From: Mycolicibacterium sediminis | GTDB lineage: Bacteria > Actinomycetota > Actinomycetes > Mycobacteriales > Mycobacteriaceae | Assembly (NCBI RefSeq): GCF_010731735.1 | Contig: NZ_AP022588.1 | Span: forward strand, 2,666,001-2,730,000 | Length of the DNA stretch: 64,000 bases | Direction of reading: 5' to 3' | Shown here: positions 1-8,028 of the stretch, one piece after another | Position numbering within the stretch: position 1 is the first letter of the stretch | How the letters are laid out: the number at the start of each line of letters is the position of its first letter | Program-made: the position numbers and the translations under genes | The notes under the pieces: model-generated | What the model was told of the DNA's origin: nothing | The model's input: the letters and a program-made list of their open reading frames with translations, nothing else | The model's database searches: none

Positions 1-1313
1 CGGTCTTCGTCGCCGGCGTGCTGGTGGCGTGGGCCGGTACCGCGGCCCACCACATCGACGTCGGTGGGGTGAACCCCGGCAGCGAGGGGCCGGAGCTGGA
101 GGACATCTTCGGAGAGGGACTGGTGCTGCCGCCGGTCCGGTTGGCCATCGGCGGTGCCGAGAACGAGGACTTGATCGCGGTCATCACGGAGAACATTCGG
201 GACCCTCGTAGCACGATCAGTGACCTGCGCGCGCAGCGGGCGGCGTGCGCGCTGGGCGGTGAGCGGATCGCCGAGCTGGCCGAGATGTACGGGATGGCGG
301 CTGTTCTCGAGGTCATGTCACGGATGCTCGACTCGGTGGAACTCGGGGTTCGGACGGCTCTCCTGAGCCTGCCCGACGGGACGGGTGAGGCCGAGGGGCA
401 TCTCGACGACGACGGCCGTGGCGGCGTCCCGACGCGCATCCACGTCCGGGTCGCGAAGGTCGGCGACCGACTGGCCATCGATCTGTCGGGCTGCGACCAG
501 CAGGTCGCGGGCGCGATGAACGTGCCGTGGGCCAGCACCCGCGCCGGGATCGTCTATGCCGTCCGGGCGGCGGTGGCACCGGAACTCGGGGCGAACGACG
601 GACTGCTGCGCGCCGTCGACGTCGAGGCTCCGCGGGGATCGGTCCTCAACCCCGTGTCGCCGGCCGCGGTCTCGGTGCGGCACAACACGTGTCAGAGATT
701 CGCCGACACCCTCATCCGGGCGATGGCCCAGATGTGGCCTCAGACCGCCGTGGGGAGCAGTACCGTCAGCTTCTTCTGCTGCAACGTCGGCTCGGTCAGC
801 CCGCTGACCGGCCTGCCGTCGGTGATGGCCGACGTGGTGGGCGGGGGGACCGGGGCGACGGCCTTCGGCGACGGCCTCGACGGAGTCGACACCTACATGT
901 CGAACGTCGGGGTCATGCCGACCGAGGTGGTCGAGACGAACTACAGCGTTCGGGTCCTGAAGTCCGAGTTCATCCCGGGATCACAGGGTTTGGGAGAGTT
1001 CAACGGCGGACTCGGTCTGCGGCGCGAGTACCAGATCATCGACGTGCCGCAGCGCGTCACCTTCTACTCCGAGCAGACCCATCCGGATTTCGCGCCCAAG
1101 GGAGCGCGTGGTGGGGGTGACGCCCGGTCCACCAGGGTGACCGTCGTGGGTCCGGATGGCACCAAGGTCGAGGGGCTGGGCAGCAAGGCGTCACTGACCC
1201 TGCAGCCAGGCACCGTGCTCAGGGTCGAGACGGCCGGTGGTGGCGGGTACGGGAACCCGGACGATCGCGAGGAATTCGCTCGCGACCACGATGTTCGAAA
1301 CGAACGACTCTGA
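1..1313 (+). CDS. Hydantoinase B / 5-oxoprolinase beta-type protein (5' truncated)
   Basis: This is the C-terminal 430-odd residues of an N-methylhydantoinase B/oxoprolinase family protein; the reading frame is open to the left window edge, so the start lies upstream. Family members hydrolyse hydantoins or 5-oxoproline with ATP, usually together with a HyuA subunit encoded next door. Seen here: an HHIDVGG segment near residue 10, the conserved NVPWAST segment, a central FNGGLGLRREY motif and the family's glycine-rich tail ending GGGGYGNP. Full-length members are about 520-570 residues, so roughly 100 are missing. The following TetR gene starts 22 nt after the stop, and a gamma-glutamyltransferase lies 3.3 kb downstream. 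Substrate (hydantoin or 5-oxoproline) cannot be decided from this part. Confidence 0.85.
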   Translation, partial: VFVAGVLVAWAGTAAHHIDVGGVNPGSEGPELEDIFGEGLVLPPVRLAIGGAENEDLIAVITENIRDPRSTISDLRAQRAACALGGERIAELAEMYGMAAVLEVMSRMLDSVELGVRTALLSLPDGTGEAEGHLDDDGRGGVPTRIHVRVAKVGDRLAIDLSGCDQQVAGAMNVPWASTRAGIVYAVRAAVAPELGANDGLLRAVDVEAPRGSVLNPVSPAAVSVRHNTCQRFADTLIRAMAQMWPQTAVGSSTVSFFCCNVGSVSPLTGLPSVMADVVGGGTGATAFGDGLDGVDTYMSNVGVMPTEVVETNYSVRVLKSEFIPGSQGLGEFNGGLGLRREYQIIDVPQRVTFYSEQTHPDFAPKGARGGGDARSTRVTVVGPDGTKVEGLGSKASLTLQPGTVLRVETAGGGGYGNPDDREEFARDHDVRNERL

Positions 1314-1335
1314 CCGCGTATGTCACAGTGGTCGG

Positions 1336-2013
1336 GTGAAGTACGGGCCGGGCTGGGAACCGCGGGCCGTCGACTGGTCGTCGACGCGCGGCCGGATCCT
1401 GCTGTCGGCGTCGGTGCTGTTCGCCCAGCGGGGATACTTCGGTACGTCGACGCGTGACATCGCCGAGGCGGTCGCGATCCGTCAGCCCTCGCTGTTCCAC
1501 CACTTCCAGGCGAAGCACGAGATCTTCCGTGCGCTGGTCGAACTCGACCTCGGCCCATCGATCGACCGGATGAACCAGCGCCTCGCCGAAGAGTCGAACT
1601 GGGCCGAGAAGCTGCACCTGGCAATCGCCTGGGACGTTCACGAGTTCCTGGTCCAGCCGTTCGACGCGCGCGGCCTGTACCAGGATGCGGTGCTCGGTCT
1701 CGCCGAGTTCGAGGCCGAGCGCGAGGCCATCGCGCTGTTCCACCGACAGGTCGAGAGCGTCGTCGACGGCGGCCATCGCGCAGGTGAATTCGTGTCCTTC
1801 GAGCCGAGTTTCGTGCAACGGGCGATCAACGGCGTGCTGTTCGAGACGCTCCGGGAGCAGGGTGGCCCGTCCGGGCGGGTCCGGCGCGAGCGTCCGCTGC
1901 AGGCGGCGGACTTCGTCGTGCGGTCCCTCCTCGTGGACCAGGTCCGGCTGGCCGACGTCCGCGAGGCGACCCGGGGGCGCCTCGGCGATCTCGAATCGAG
2001 CACCCTCGCCTGA
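1336..2013 (+). CDS. TetR family transcriptional regulator
   Basis: A 225-residue one-component repressor. The N-terminal helix-turn-helix is clear: ILLSASVLFAQRGYFGTSTR followed by DIAEAVAIRQPSLFHHF, the usual TetR recognition helix. The C-terminal ligand domain is not assignable. I chose the GTG at 1336 because it gives a normal short leader before the helix-turn-helix; an in-frame ATG at 1291 would overlap the preceding gene by 23 nt. It sits between the hydantoinase-type gene and the amino-acid importer, and a perfect palindrome at 2084-2101 just before the importer is a candidate operator for it. Ligand unknown; local control of the flanking scavenging genes is inferred from position. 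Confidence 0.85.
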   Translation: MKYGPGWEPRAVDWSSTRGRILLSASVLFAQRGYFGTSTRDIAEAVAIRQPSLFHHFQAKHEIFRALVELDLGPSIDRMNQRLAEESNWAEKLHLAIAWDVHEFLVQPFDARGLYQDAVLGLAEFEAEREAIALFHRQVESVVDGGHRAGEFVSFEPSFVQRAINGVLFETLREQGGPSGRVRRERPLQAADFVVRSLLVDQVRLADVREATRGRLGDLESSTLA

Positions 2014-2083
2014 CGGTCGTTCGTGACGACTGGGTAAAACGTGTTACGAGTTCCGTCAATCGGTTCCCCTGCGCCCGACGGTG

Positions 2084-2101
2084 CCCTATCGTCCGATAGG
2101 G
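2084..2101. promoter_or_regulatory. Perfect 18-bp palindrome, candidate TetR operator
   Basis: The arms CCCTATCG (2084-2091) and CGATAGGG (2094-2101) are perfectly complementary around a 2-nt centre. The site ends 26 nt before the lipoprotein start at 2128 and lies downstream of the TetR stop at 2013. Size and symmetry suit a TetR-type dimer. Binding by the neighbouring regulator is inference. Confidence 0.55.
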
Positions 2102-2127
2102 AAGTACCGCTGATCTCTGGAGGAACG

Positions 2128-2976
2128 ATGAAGACGACGTTGATCGCCGGCCTGGCCGGCGTTGCACTCTTCGGCCTGGTGGGTTGTTCGTCGTCGTCGG
2201 AGGAGGCCGCACCGAGTCCCACGGGTCCGGCGAAGGTGTCGCCACCGGCGATCCTCGAGGCCAACACGCTGACCATCTGCGCACCCAATGACGGCACGCC
2301 CCCGAACGTCTACCACGACGAGTCGGGCAAGCTGGTCGGCAGCGAGGTGGATCTGGGCGAGGCGCTCGCCGCCCAGATGGGCCTGACGGCGAAGTTCCAC
2401 GAATCTTCCTTTGCCACCGTGATTCCCACGCTGCAGGCCAAGCAGTGCGACGTGATCATGGCGCAGCTGTACATCAAGCCCGAACGCGAGGCGGTCGTCG
2501 ACTTCGTGCCCTACGTCCTCTCCGGCACCGGCATCGCCGTCTCGGAGGACAAGCCCGCCGACATCACCGGCCTCGACGACACCCTGTGCGGCAAGAAGGT
2601 CGTGCTCGCGGTCGCCACCACCGCGGAGTCGCTGGCCCAGGAGCAGTCGGAGAAGTGCACGGCCGCGGGCAAGCCCCCGGTCGACATCACCCGCAGCAAC
2701 CAGGCCGACGTGTCGATCCAGCAGGTGCAGAACGGCCAGGTCGACGCCTACATGGACACGGCGGAGACACTCGGTTACTACGCCACCAAGACCGGCGCGA
2801 AGATCACGCCGGTCGGCCAACCGTTCGGCACCATTCAGATCGGTGCGGCCACGCTGAAGAACGACACGGCGCTGCACGACGCGATCGGGCAGGCGCTCGG
2901 CGAGCTGGAGTCCAACGGCACCTACGCCAAGATCCTCGACGAGTGGGGCATGGGCGACCTCTCCATCGCCAAGTGA
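2128..2976 (+). CDS. Polar amino-acid ABC transporter, substrate-binding lipoprotein
   Basis: A 282-residue family 3 extracellular solute-binding protein. The first 24 residues are a lipoprotein signal with lipobox FGLVGC, so the mature protein should be lipid-anchored outside the membrane. The body shows the family's two-lobe features: YHDESGKLVGSEVDLGEAL, then CDVIMAQLYIKPEREAVVDF in the hinge and YMDTAETLGYY near the end. The ATG at 2128 is preceded by GGAGG at 2119-2123; an upstream in-frame GTG at 2041 would add 29 residues before the signal peptide and is rejected. It heads a three-gene importer operon with the permease (28 nt downstream) and ATPase. The ligand is probably a polar or acidic amino acid or a gamma-glutamyl compound, judged only from the neighbours. 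Confidence 0.9.
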   Translation: MKTTLIAGLAGVALFGLVGCSSSSEEAAPSPTGPAKVSPPAILEANTLTICAPNDGTPPNVYHDESGKLVGSEVDLGEALAAQMGLTAKFHESSFATVIPTLQAKQCDVIMAQLYIKPEREAVVDFVPYVLSGTGIAVSEDKPADITGLDDTLCGKKVVLAVATTAESLAQEQSEKCTAAGKPPVDITRSNQADVSIQQVQNGQVDAYMDTAETLGYYATKTGAKITPVGQPFGTIQIGAATLKNDTALHDAIGQALGELESNGTYAKILDEWGMGDLSIAK

Positions 2977-3004
2977 CCGCCTGAGCCCATCGAAAGGACG
3001 TACC

Positions 3005-3799
3005 GTGCAATTCGACTGGGCATTCTTCTGGAAGTCGCTCTTCACCCCGAGTGACACGTTCCTCGACGGCCTCGTCCTCACGATCGCCATCTCGGTGATC
3101 GCGATGGTCCTGGCCACGCTCGTCGGCCTGGCCATCGCGCTCATGCGGCGGTCGCGGTTCGCCGTCGTCCGCTGGTGCGCCGGTTTCTACATCTGGGTGA
3201 TCAGGGGGACGCCGCTGCTGGTGCAGCTGGTCATCATCTACACCGGGCTCGCGGCCATCGGGCTCTACCAGTTCCACGACGCGTCGGTGCTCGGGCTCTC
3301 GGTCAAGGCCGCCGTGCAGGCCGCGATCATCGGCCTGACGATCAACGAGAGCGCCTTCATCGCCGAGATCATCCGCGCTGGGCTGGATTCCGTGCCGAAG
3401 GGACAGTTCGAGGCGGCGGCGTCGCTGGGCATGACGCCGACACGGCTGATGCGGTTCATCATCGTCCCGCAGTCCCTGCGCGTGATGGTGCCTCCGATGG
3501 GCAACTCGTTCAACGGCATGATGAAGACCACGTCGGTGCTGTCGGTGATCGGCGTGAGCGAGATGTTCCTCGTCACGCAGCAGATCAGCTCGGCCACCTT
3601 CCACACCTTCGAAATCTTCATCGTCGCAGCCATCTACTATCTCGCGCTGACCACGGTGTGGACGTTCATCCAGGCCGCGATCGAGAATCGGCTGACCCGT
3701 CAGCTCGGCATCGAGCAGCGGGTCACGATCACCCAGCGGCTGCTGGGCGCGCGCCGCGCCACCGGCCCCGTCACCGCGACCCTGCAGCCGCACGGGTAG
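3005..3799 (+). CDS. Amino-acid ABC transporter permease (HisM/GlnP type)
   Basis: A 264-residue inner-membrane permease of the polar amino-acid uptake family. Seen: several hydrophobic spans, the conserved [10 protein letters not shown] segment near residue 65, and the EAA loop [20 protein letters not shown] that docks on the ATPase. Start is GTG, with AAAGGA just upstream. One permease gene suggests a homodimeric channel. It sits between the binding lipoprotein and the ATPase in the same direction with short gaps, so all three should be co-transcribed. Confidence 0.92.
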   Translation: MQFDWAFFWKSLFTPSDTFLDGLVLTIAISVIAMVLATLVGLAIALMRRSRFAVVRWCAGFYIWVIRGTPLLVQLVIIYTGLAAIGLYQFHDASVLGLSVKAAVQAAIIGLTINESAFIAEIIRAGLDSVPKGQFEAAASLGMTPTRLMRFIIVPQSLRVMVPPMGNSFNGMMKTTSVLSVIGVSEMFLVTQQISSATFHTFEIFIVAAIYYLALTTVWTFIQAAIENRLTRQLGIEQRVTITQRLLGARRATGPVTATLQPHG

Positions 3800-3809
3800 A
3801 GGAGAAGCC

Positions 3810-4598
3810 ATGAGCGTCAACGACGTACGTACGTCCGACGACCCGCCCGTCGTGTCGGTCCGCAATGCGTGCTGCACGCTCGGCGGTCGGCGCGTGCTCA
3901 ACGACGTCAACCTCGACGTCGCACGCGGCCAGGTCGTCGTGCTCATCGGCCCGTCGGGCGCGGGCAAGACCACGCTGCTGCGATCGCTGAACCACCTCGA
4001 GTCACTGGACTCCGGCGAGGTCCTGATCGGCGGCGTGTCGATCGCGCACCGCGAGATCGGGTCGGACCGGAAGGTGGGCGTCGCCGAGCTGGCCCGGCGC
4101 CGACGGGAGATCGGCTTCGTCTTCCAGCACTTCAACCTCTTCCCCCACATGACGGCCCTGGAGAACGTGTGGAACGGCCCGGTCCGGGTCCTCGGCCAGC
4201 CGAAGGCGAAGGCGCGCGAGGACGCCAGGGCACTGCTGGACCGAGTGGGCCTGGGGGACAAGGGCGAATCCCGGCCCAGTCAACTGTCCGGTGGCCAGCA
4301 ACAGCGCGTGGCCATCGCCCGCGCGCTGGCCATGCGTCCGAAGGTGATGCTCTTCGACGAACCCACCAGTGCGCTCGACGTCGAGATGGTGGGCGAGGTC
4401 CTCGAGGTCATGCGCGAGTTGGCGCGAGAGCAGATGACGATGGTGGCCGTGACCCACGAGATGCGCTTCGCCCGCGAGGTCGCCGACCGCATCGTCGTCA
4501 TGGACGGTGGCCGCATCATCGAGGACTCACCGCCCAGCGAACTCTTCGCCAGCCCGAAGAACGAACGCACCCGGGCATTCCTGTCGACGATCCACTGA
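3810..4598 (+). CDS. Amino-acid ABC transporter ATP-binding protein
   Basis: A 262-residue cytoplasmic ATPase that powers the upstream permease. Seen: Walker [10 protein letters not shown] near residue 50, signature [14 protein letters not shown] near 160, Walker [13 protein letters not shown], and the switch histidine in VAVTHEM. The ATG follows GGAGAAGCC by a short gap and lies 10 nt after the permease stop. Family: GlnQ/HisP-type polar amino-acid importers. The next gene, a gamma-glutamyltransferase, begins 29 nt later in the same direction, which suggests a shared transcript and a link between import and gamma-glutamyl hydrolysis. Confidence 0.93.
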   Translation: MSVNDVRTSDDPPVVSVRNACCTLGGRRVLNDVNLDVARGQVVVLIGPSGAGKTTLLRSLNHLESLDSGEVLIGGVSIAHREIGSDRKVGVAELARRRREIGFVFQHFNLFPHMTALENVWNGPVRVLGQPKAKAREDARALLDRVGLGDKGESRPSQLSGGQQQRVAIARALAMRPKVMLFDEPTSALDVEMVGEVLEVMRELAREQMTMVAVTHEMRFAREVADRIVVMDGGRIIEDSPPSELFASPKNERTRAFLSTIH

Positions 4599-4627
4599 CA
4601 CCACCTCCTGAGGGGAGCAGATAACCC

Positions 4628-6229
4628 GTGCCCACGTCACGCCCCGGTGCCTTCACCGGCGCGATAGCCACACCGCACGTCGCCGCCACCGATGCCGCCG
4701 TCGCAATCCTGCGCGACGGGGGCAGTGCCGTCGACGCCGCGATCGCCGCGGCCGCCGTCCTCACGGTGGTGTACCCGCACAACGTGGCGCTCGGCGGCGA
4801 CCTGATCGCCCTCGTCCGTACCCCCGACGGCGAGGTGCGCTGCATCAACGCCTCGGGCTGGTCGGGTGCCGCCACCGACGTGGCCGCAATGCAGGACCGG
4901 CACGGTGCGGCCCTGCCCGACCGCGGTGCCGACACCGTCACCGTCCCCGGTGGCATCCGCGGGTGGGAGGCGTTGCGCGAGTTCGGGAGTCGACTGCCCT
5001 GGGCGCGGCTGCTCGCACCGGCCGAGCGGGTGGCCCGCGACGGGGCGCCCGTGGCCGCGTCGCTCCACGCGCACCTCGCCGACCCGGAGAACGCCGACCT
5101 GCACGGCCTCGAGGACTTCGACCGCGTGTTCCGTCCCGGCGGACGGCTGCTGCAACGAGGCGAGACGTTCCGGCAGCCCGAGCTGGCGGCGACCTTCGCC
5201 GCCCTGGCCCGCGGTGGTCCGGACGAGTTCTACGCCGGTGCCCTCGCCGACCGCACCGTGGAGTTCCTGCGGTCCCGCGGTTCGGTCCTGGACGCCGCCG
5301 ACTTCGCCGACTTCGCGCCGGAGGTGACCGACCCCATCTCGATCGACTTCGGCGGACTGACCGTGCACACCAGCCCGCCGAACACGCACGGCTTCGCGAT
5401 GCTGCGTGCGCTGAGAGCGCTCGACGAACTCGGCACCGAGTCCCCGCTGGGCGCCGGGATCGGCACGCTGATGCGAGTGTTCCACCACGCCAACCGACTT
5501 CGGACCGACTTCGTCGCCGATCCGCGCGTGAGTCCGGTCGACGTCGACGCCCTGATCTACGGCGACCTGCGCGCCGCCACGTCACTGATGGACGTGACGG
5601 CATCCGTGGGATCGGTGCCGGGCGGTGACACCGTGGGCGTCGCCGCCGCCGACGGCGACGGCACGGCGGTCTCGCTGATCCAGAGCGTCTACCACGCCTT
5701 CGGTTCGGGACTGATCGACCCGGCGACCGGCATCCTGTTCCACGACCGGGGGACGAGCTTCTCGCTGCAGTCCGAGTCGCCGAACCTGTTGGCGCCGCGG
5801 AAGCGCCCATTGCACACGCTCATGCCGATGCTCGTCACCGACGACGGCGACCTCCGCTACGTGCTGGCGACGATGGGCGGGCAGGGGCAGCCGCAGATCC
5901 TGACCCAGGTGTTCCTGCGCATGGTGGCCGGCGCCTCCGCCGCCGATGCGGTCGCCGCTCCCCGCGCGGTCGTGGGCCGGCAGGTGGTCGGTGCGACGGG
6001 GGACTCCGTCGTCGTCGAGGCGGACGCGGACCGGGTGGCGCTCGACGCGCTGCACGACTCCGGCCTCTCGGTCCGGGAGGTTCCGCGACACACCGAGGGC
6101 CTCGGTCAGGCGAACGTGGTGGCCGTCGACGCGAGCGGCGCGTTCACCGCCGCAGCCGATCCCCGCGCCGATGGCTCGGGCACCGTCGTGCAGTACGCGC
6201 GGCCCGAAAGAGGGACGGCGGCTGGGTGA
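4628..6229 (+). CDS. Gamma-glutamyltransferase family protein
   Basis: A 533-residue Ntn-hydrolase that matures by self-cleavage into large and small chains. Enzymes of this family cleave or transfer gamma-glutamyl groups from glutathione and related amides. Seen: an N-terminal ATPHVAATDAAVAILRDGGS region typical of the family, GGDT followed by VGVAAAD at about residues 332-342 with Thr335 as the likely nucleophile, an FGSGL loop, and the MPMLV/MGGQGQPQ region near the end. The usual TTH at the cleavage point is TVG here, as in divergent family members. No signal peptide is evident, so it may act in the cytoplasm on imported substrate. GTG start after GGGGAG. The downstream DUF1275 gene overlaps its stop by 4 nt. 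Confidence 0.88.
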   Translation: MPTSRPGAFTGAIATPHVAATDAAVAILRDGGSAVDAAIAAAAVLTVVYPHNVALGGDLIALVRTPDGEVRCINASGWSGAATDVAAMQDRHGAALPDRGADTVTVPGGIRGWEALREFGSRLPWARLLAPAERVARDGAPVAASLHAHLADPENADLHGLEDFDRVFRPGGRLLQRGETFRQPELAATFAALARGGPDEFYAGALADRTVEFLRSRGSVLDAADFADFAPEVTDPISIDFGGLTVHTSPPNTHGFAMLRALRALDELGTESPLGAGIGTLMRVFHHANRLRTDFVADPRVSPVDVDALIYGDLRAATSLMDVTASVGSVPGGDTVGVAAADGDGTAVSLIQSVYHAFGSGLIDPATGILFHDRGTSFSLQSESPNLLAPRKRPLHTLMPMLVTDDGDLRYVLATMGGQGQPQILTQVFLRMVAGASAADAVAAPRAVVGRQVVGATGDSVVVEADADRVALDALHDSGLSVREVPRHTEGLGQANVVAVDASGAFTAAADPRADGSGTVVQYARPERGTAAG

Positions 6230-6891
6230 TCCGCCATCTGCACGTGTTGCTGATGATGGCGCTCACCGCGGTCACCGGTGCGCTCGACGCCGTCGGCTAC
6301 CTCGGCCTGGACCGGGTGTTCACCGGCAACATGACCGGCAACGTCGTGATCCTCGGCATGGGCATCGCCGCCGAGGAGGGCCTCCCCGTCGCCGGTCCGC
6401 TGATCGCGCTGATCGGCTACGTGCTGGGAGCCGCGATCGTCGGTGGGGTGATCCGGGGCCGCACTCGGGCGTGGACGCCGGTGGTGACGGTGACCGTCTG
6501 CGTGAACTCGGTGGTGCTCGCCGCCGTCGCGACGGCGCTGCTGCTCGTCCCCGTGCCGGGTCAGTCGCTGGGCGGCATCGCTGCGGCCGCGACCATCGCG
6601 CTCGTGATGGGCTCGCAGGCGTCGATCGCCCGGTTCCTCGCGGTGACCGACATGACGACCGTGGTGGTCACTTCGACGATCACGTCCTACGCCAGCGAGA
6701 CACTCTTCAAGGGCGGACTGGTCTGGTTTACCCACCGCCGGCTGTGGGCCGTCGTCGCCATCTTCGGCGGCGCGCTGGCGGGCGGGCTGATGATGAAGCT
6801 GCACATCTGTGTTCCGGTGTACGTGGCGGCCGCGGTGACGCTCGCCTGCGGAGTGCTGGGGCACGTCCTGTGGGAGCGCGCACGCGATTGA
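6226..6891 (+). CDS. DUF1275 (YoaK-like) integral membrane protein
   Basis: A 221-residue membrane protein with about six hydrophobic spans. The N-terminus carries the DUF1275 signature: TAVTGALDAVGYLGL followed by VFTGNMTGNVVILGM. The biochemical function of the family is unknown. GTG start overlapping the gamma-glutamyltransferase stop as GTGA (6226-6229) implies translational coupling, so it is probably the last gene of the importer operon. Only 9 nt separate its end from the converging ATPase gene. Confidence 0.85.
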   Translation: MIRHLHVLLMMALTAVTGALDAVGYLGLDRVFTGNMTGNVVILGMGIAAEEGLPVAGPLIALIGYVLGAAIVGGVIRGRTRAWTPVVTVTVCVNSVVLAAVATALLLVPVPGQSLGGIAAAATIALVMGSQASIARFLAVTDMTTVVVTSTITSYASETLFKGGLVWFTHRRLWAVVAIFGGALAGGLMMKLHICVPVYVAAAVTLACGVLGHVLWERARD

Positions 6892-6900
6892 TCCGCCGTA

Positions 6901-8028
6901 CTATTCCGGGATCACCAGGGCGTGTCTGGCTTCCCAGCCGAACGACACCCGCGCTCCTGGATCGCGAGGCTCCTCACCGTCGTACAGCAGCGCCGTGATC
7001 CGCCCGAGCCGCTCGGATTCGACCACCACGCTGCGGCTGTTGCCAAGGAAGGTCGATTCGACTATTGCACCGGAGCCGACTAATTGAACGTCGCTTCTGG
7101 GCGCGGGGTCGCCTTGGTGCCACACCCACACCCGTTCGGGTCGCACGATCACGACGAGGTGAGCGTCACCGCCGTGCACGTCCTGACCACACCGGGCTCG
7201 AAAGCCGGCATTGCCCGCCACGTCCACTGTCGCAGTGTCACCGGTGCCCGATGTCATCCCGGCCGGCCATTGATTGACCTCACCGACGAAGTTGGCGACG
7301 AAGGAGTCGCGAGGCGCGGTGTAGACCTCCTCCGGTGAGCCGATCTGTCGCATCTCGCCGTGGTTCATCACCACGACGCGATCCGACATGGTGAACGCCT
7401 CCTCTTGGTCATGGGTGACGTACAGCGTGGTGATGTTGGTTTCCCGCTGCACGCGCCGGATCTCCCGTCCGAGTTGCTGACGCAACCGGCGGTCGAGCGC
7501 ACCGAGGGGTTCGTCGAGCAGGAGCACCTTCGGCACCGAGGAGATCGCGCGGCCCACCGCCACTCTTTGCTGCTGTCCACCACTGAGTTGATCGGGCCGA
7601 CGATCGGCCAGCGCGGTGAGTTCGACCAGCTCGAGTACCTCGGCGACGCGCTCGGTGGCGTCGCAATCCGCAGTTTTGCGCACGTCGTGGGGGAACCGGA
7701 TGTTCTCCCTGGCGGTGAGATGCGGGAAGAGCGCGTAGTTCTGGAAGACCAAGCCAATCTCGCGCTTCTGCGGGGGCAGCCTGGTGATGTCGCGCTTGTC
7801 GATCGTGATCGTGCCGGAGGTGGGTTCGATCAGGCCCGCAAGGATGTGCAGAAGTGAACTCTTGCCCGATCCGCTCGGACCCAGCAGCGTGACGAACTCC
7901 CCGGGACGGACGTCCAGAGACACGCTGTCCAGTGCCGTGACGCCCTCGTACTCGTGGTGCAAGTTCCGGATCTCGATGAATGCCTCGTCGGTGGGCGTGA
8001 ACTCGGCGGTGTGAAGTCGCGCGGTCAT
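6901..8028 (-). CDS. Spermidine/putrescine-type ABC transporter ATP-binding protein
   Basis: A 375-residue PotA-like ATPase. Seen: Walker A GPSGSGKSS near residue 50, Q-loop LVFQNYALFPHL, signature [14 protein letters not shown], Walker B VLLLDEPLGALD and switch YVTHDQEEA, followed by a C-terminal TOBE-like regulatory domain of about 110 residues. It overlaps the upstream fused permease by 4 nt (8025-8028), so the two are translationally coupled. It energises that permease; substrates of the class are polyamines, iron chelates or related cations. The adjacent amine oxidase favours an amine. Confidence 0.9.
   Translation of the reverse strand: MTARLHTAEFTPTDEAFIEIRNLHHEYEGVTALDSVSLDVRPGEFVTLLGPSGSGKSSLLHILAGLIEPTSGTITIDKRDITRLPPQKREIGLVFQNYALFPHLTARENIRFPHDVRKTADCDATERVAEVLELVELTALADRRPDQLSGGQQQRVAVGRAISSVPKVLLLDEPLGALDRRLRQQLGREIRRVQRETNITTLYVTHDQEEAFTMSDRVVVMNHGEMRQIGSPEEVYTAPRDSFVANFVGEVNQWPAGMTSGTGDTATVDVAGNAGFRARCGQDVHGGDAHLVVIVRPERVWVWHQGDPAPRSDVQLVGSGAIVESTFLGNSRSVVVESERLGRITALLYDGEEPRDPGARVSFGWEARHALVIPE

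Noticed and set aside
1321..1340. TGTCACA before the TetR gene as an ECF41 -35
   Set aside because: No CGTC is found at the required 16-nt spacing.
2086..3144. Minus-strand open frame across the amino-acid binding protein
   Set aside because: Shadow of the lipoprotein gene; no domain, and it would cross the operon promoter.
5581..5700. Loss of the canonical TTH in the gamma-glutamyltransferase as sign of a pseudogene
   Set aside because: The nucleophilic Thr335 and surrounding strands remain and the frame is intact; divergent family members differ here.
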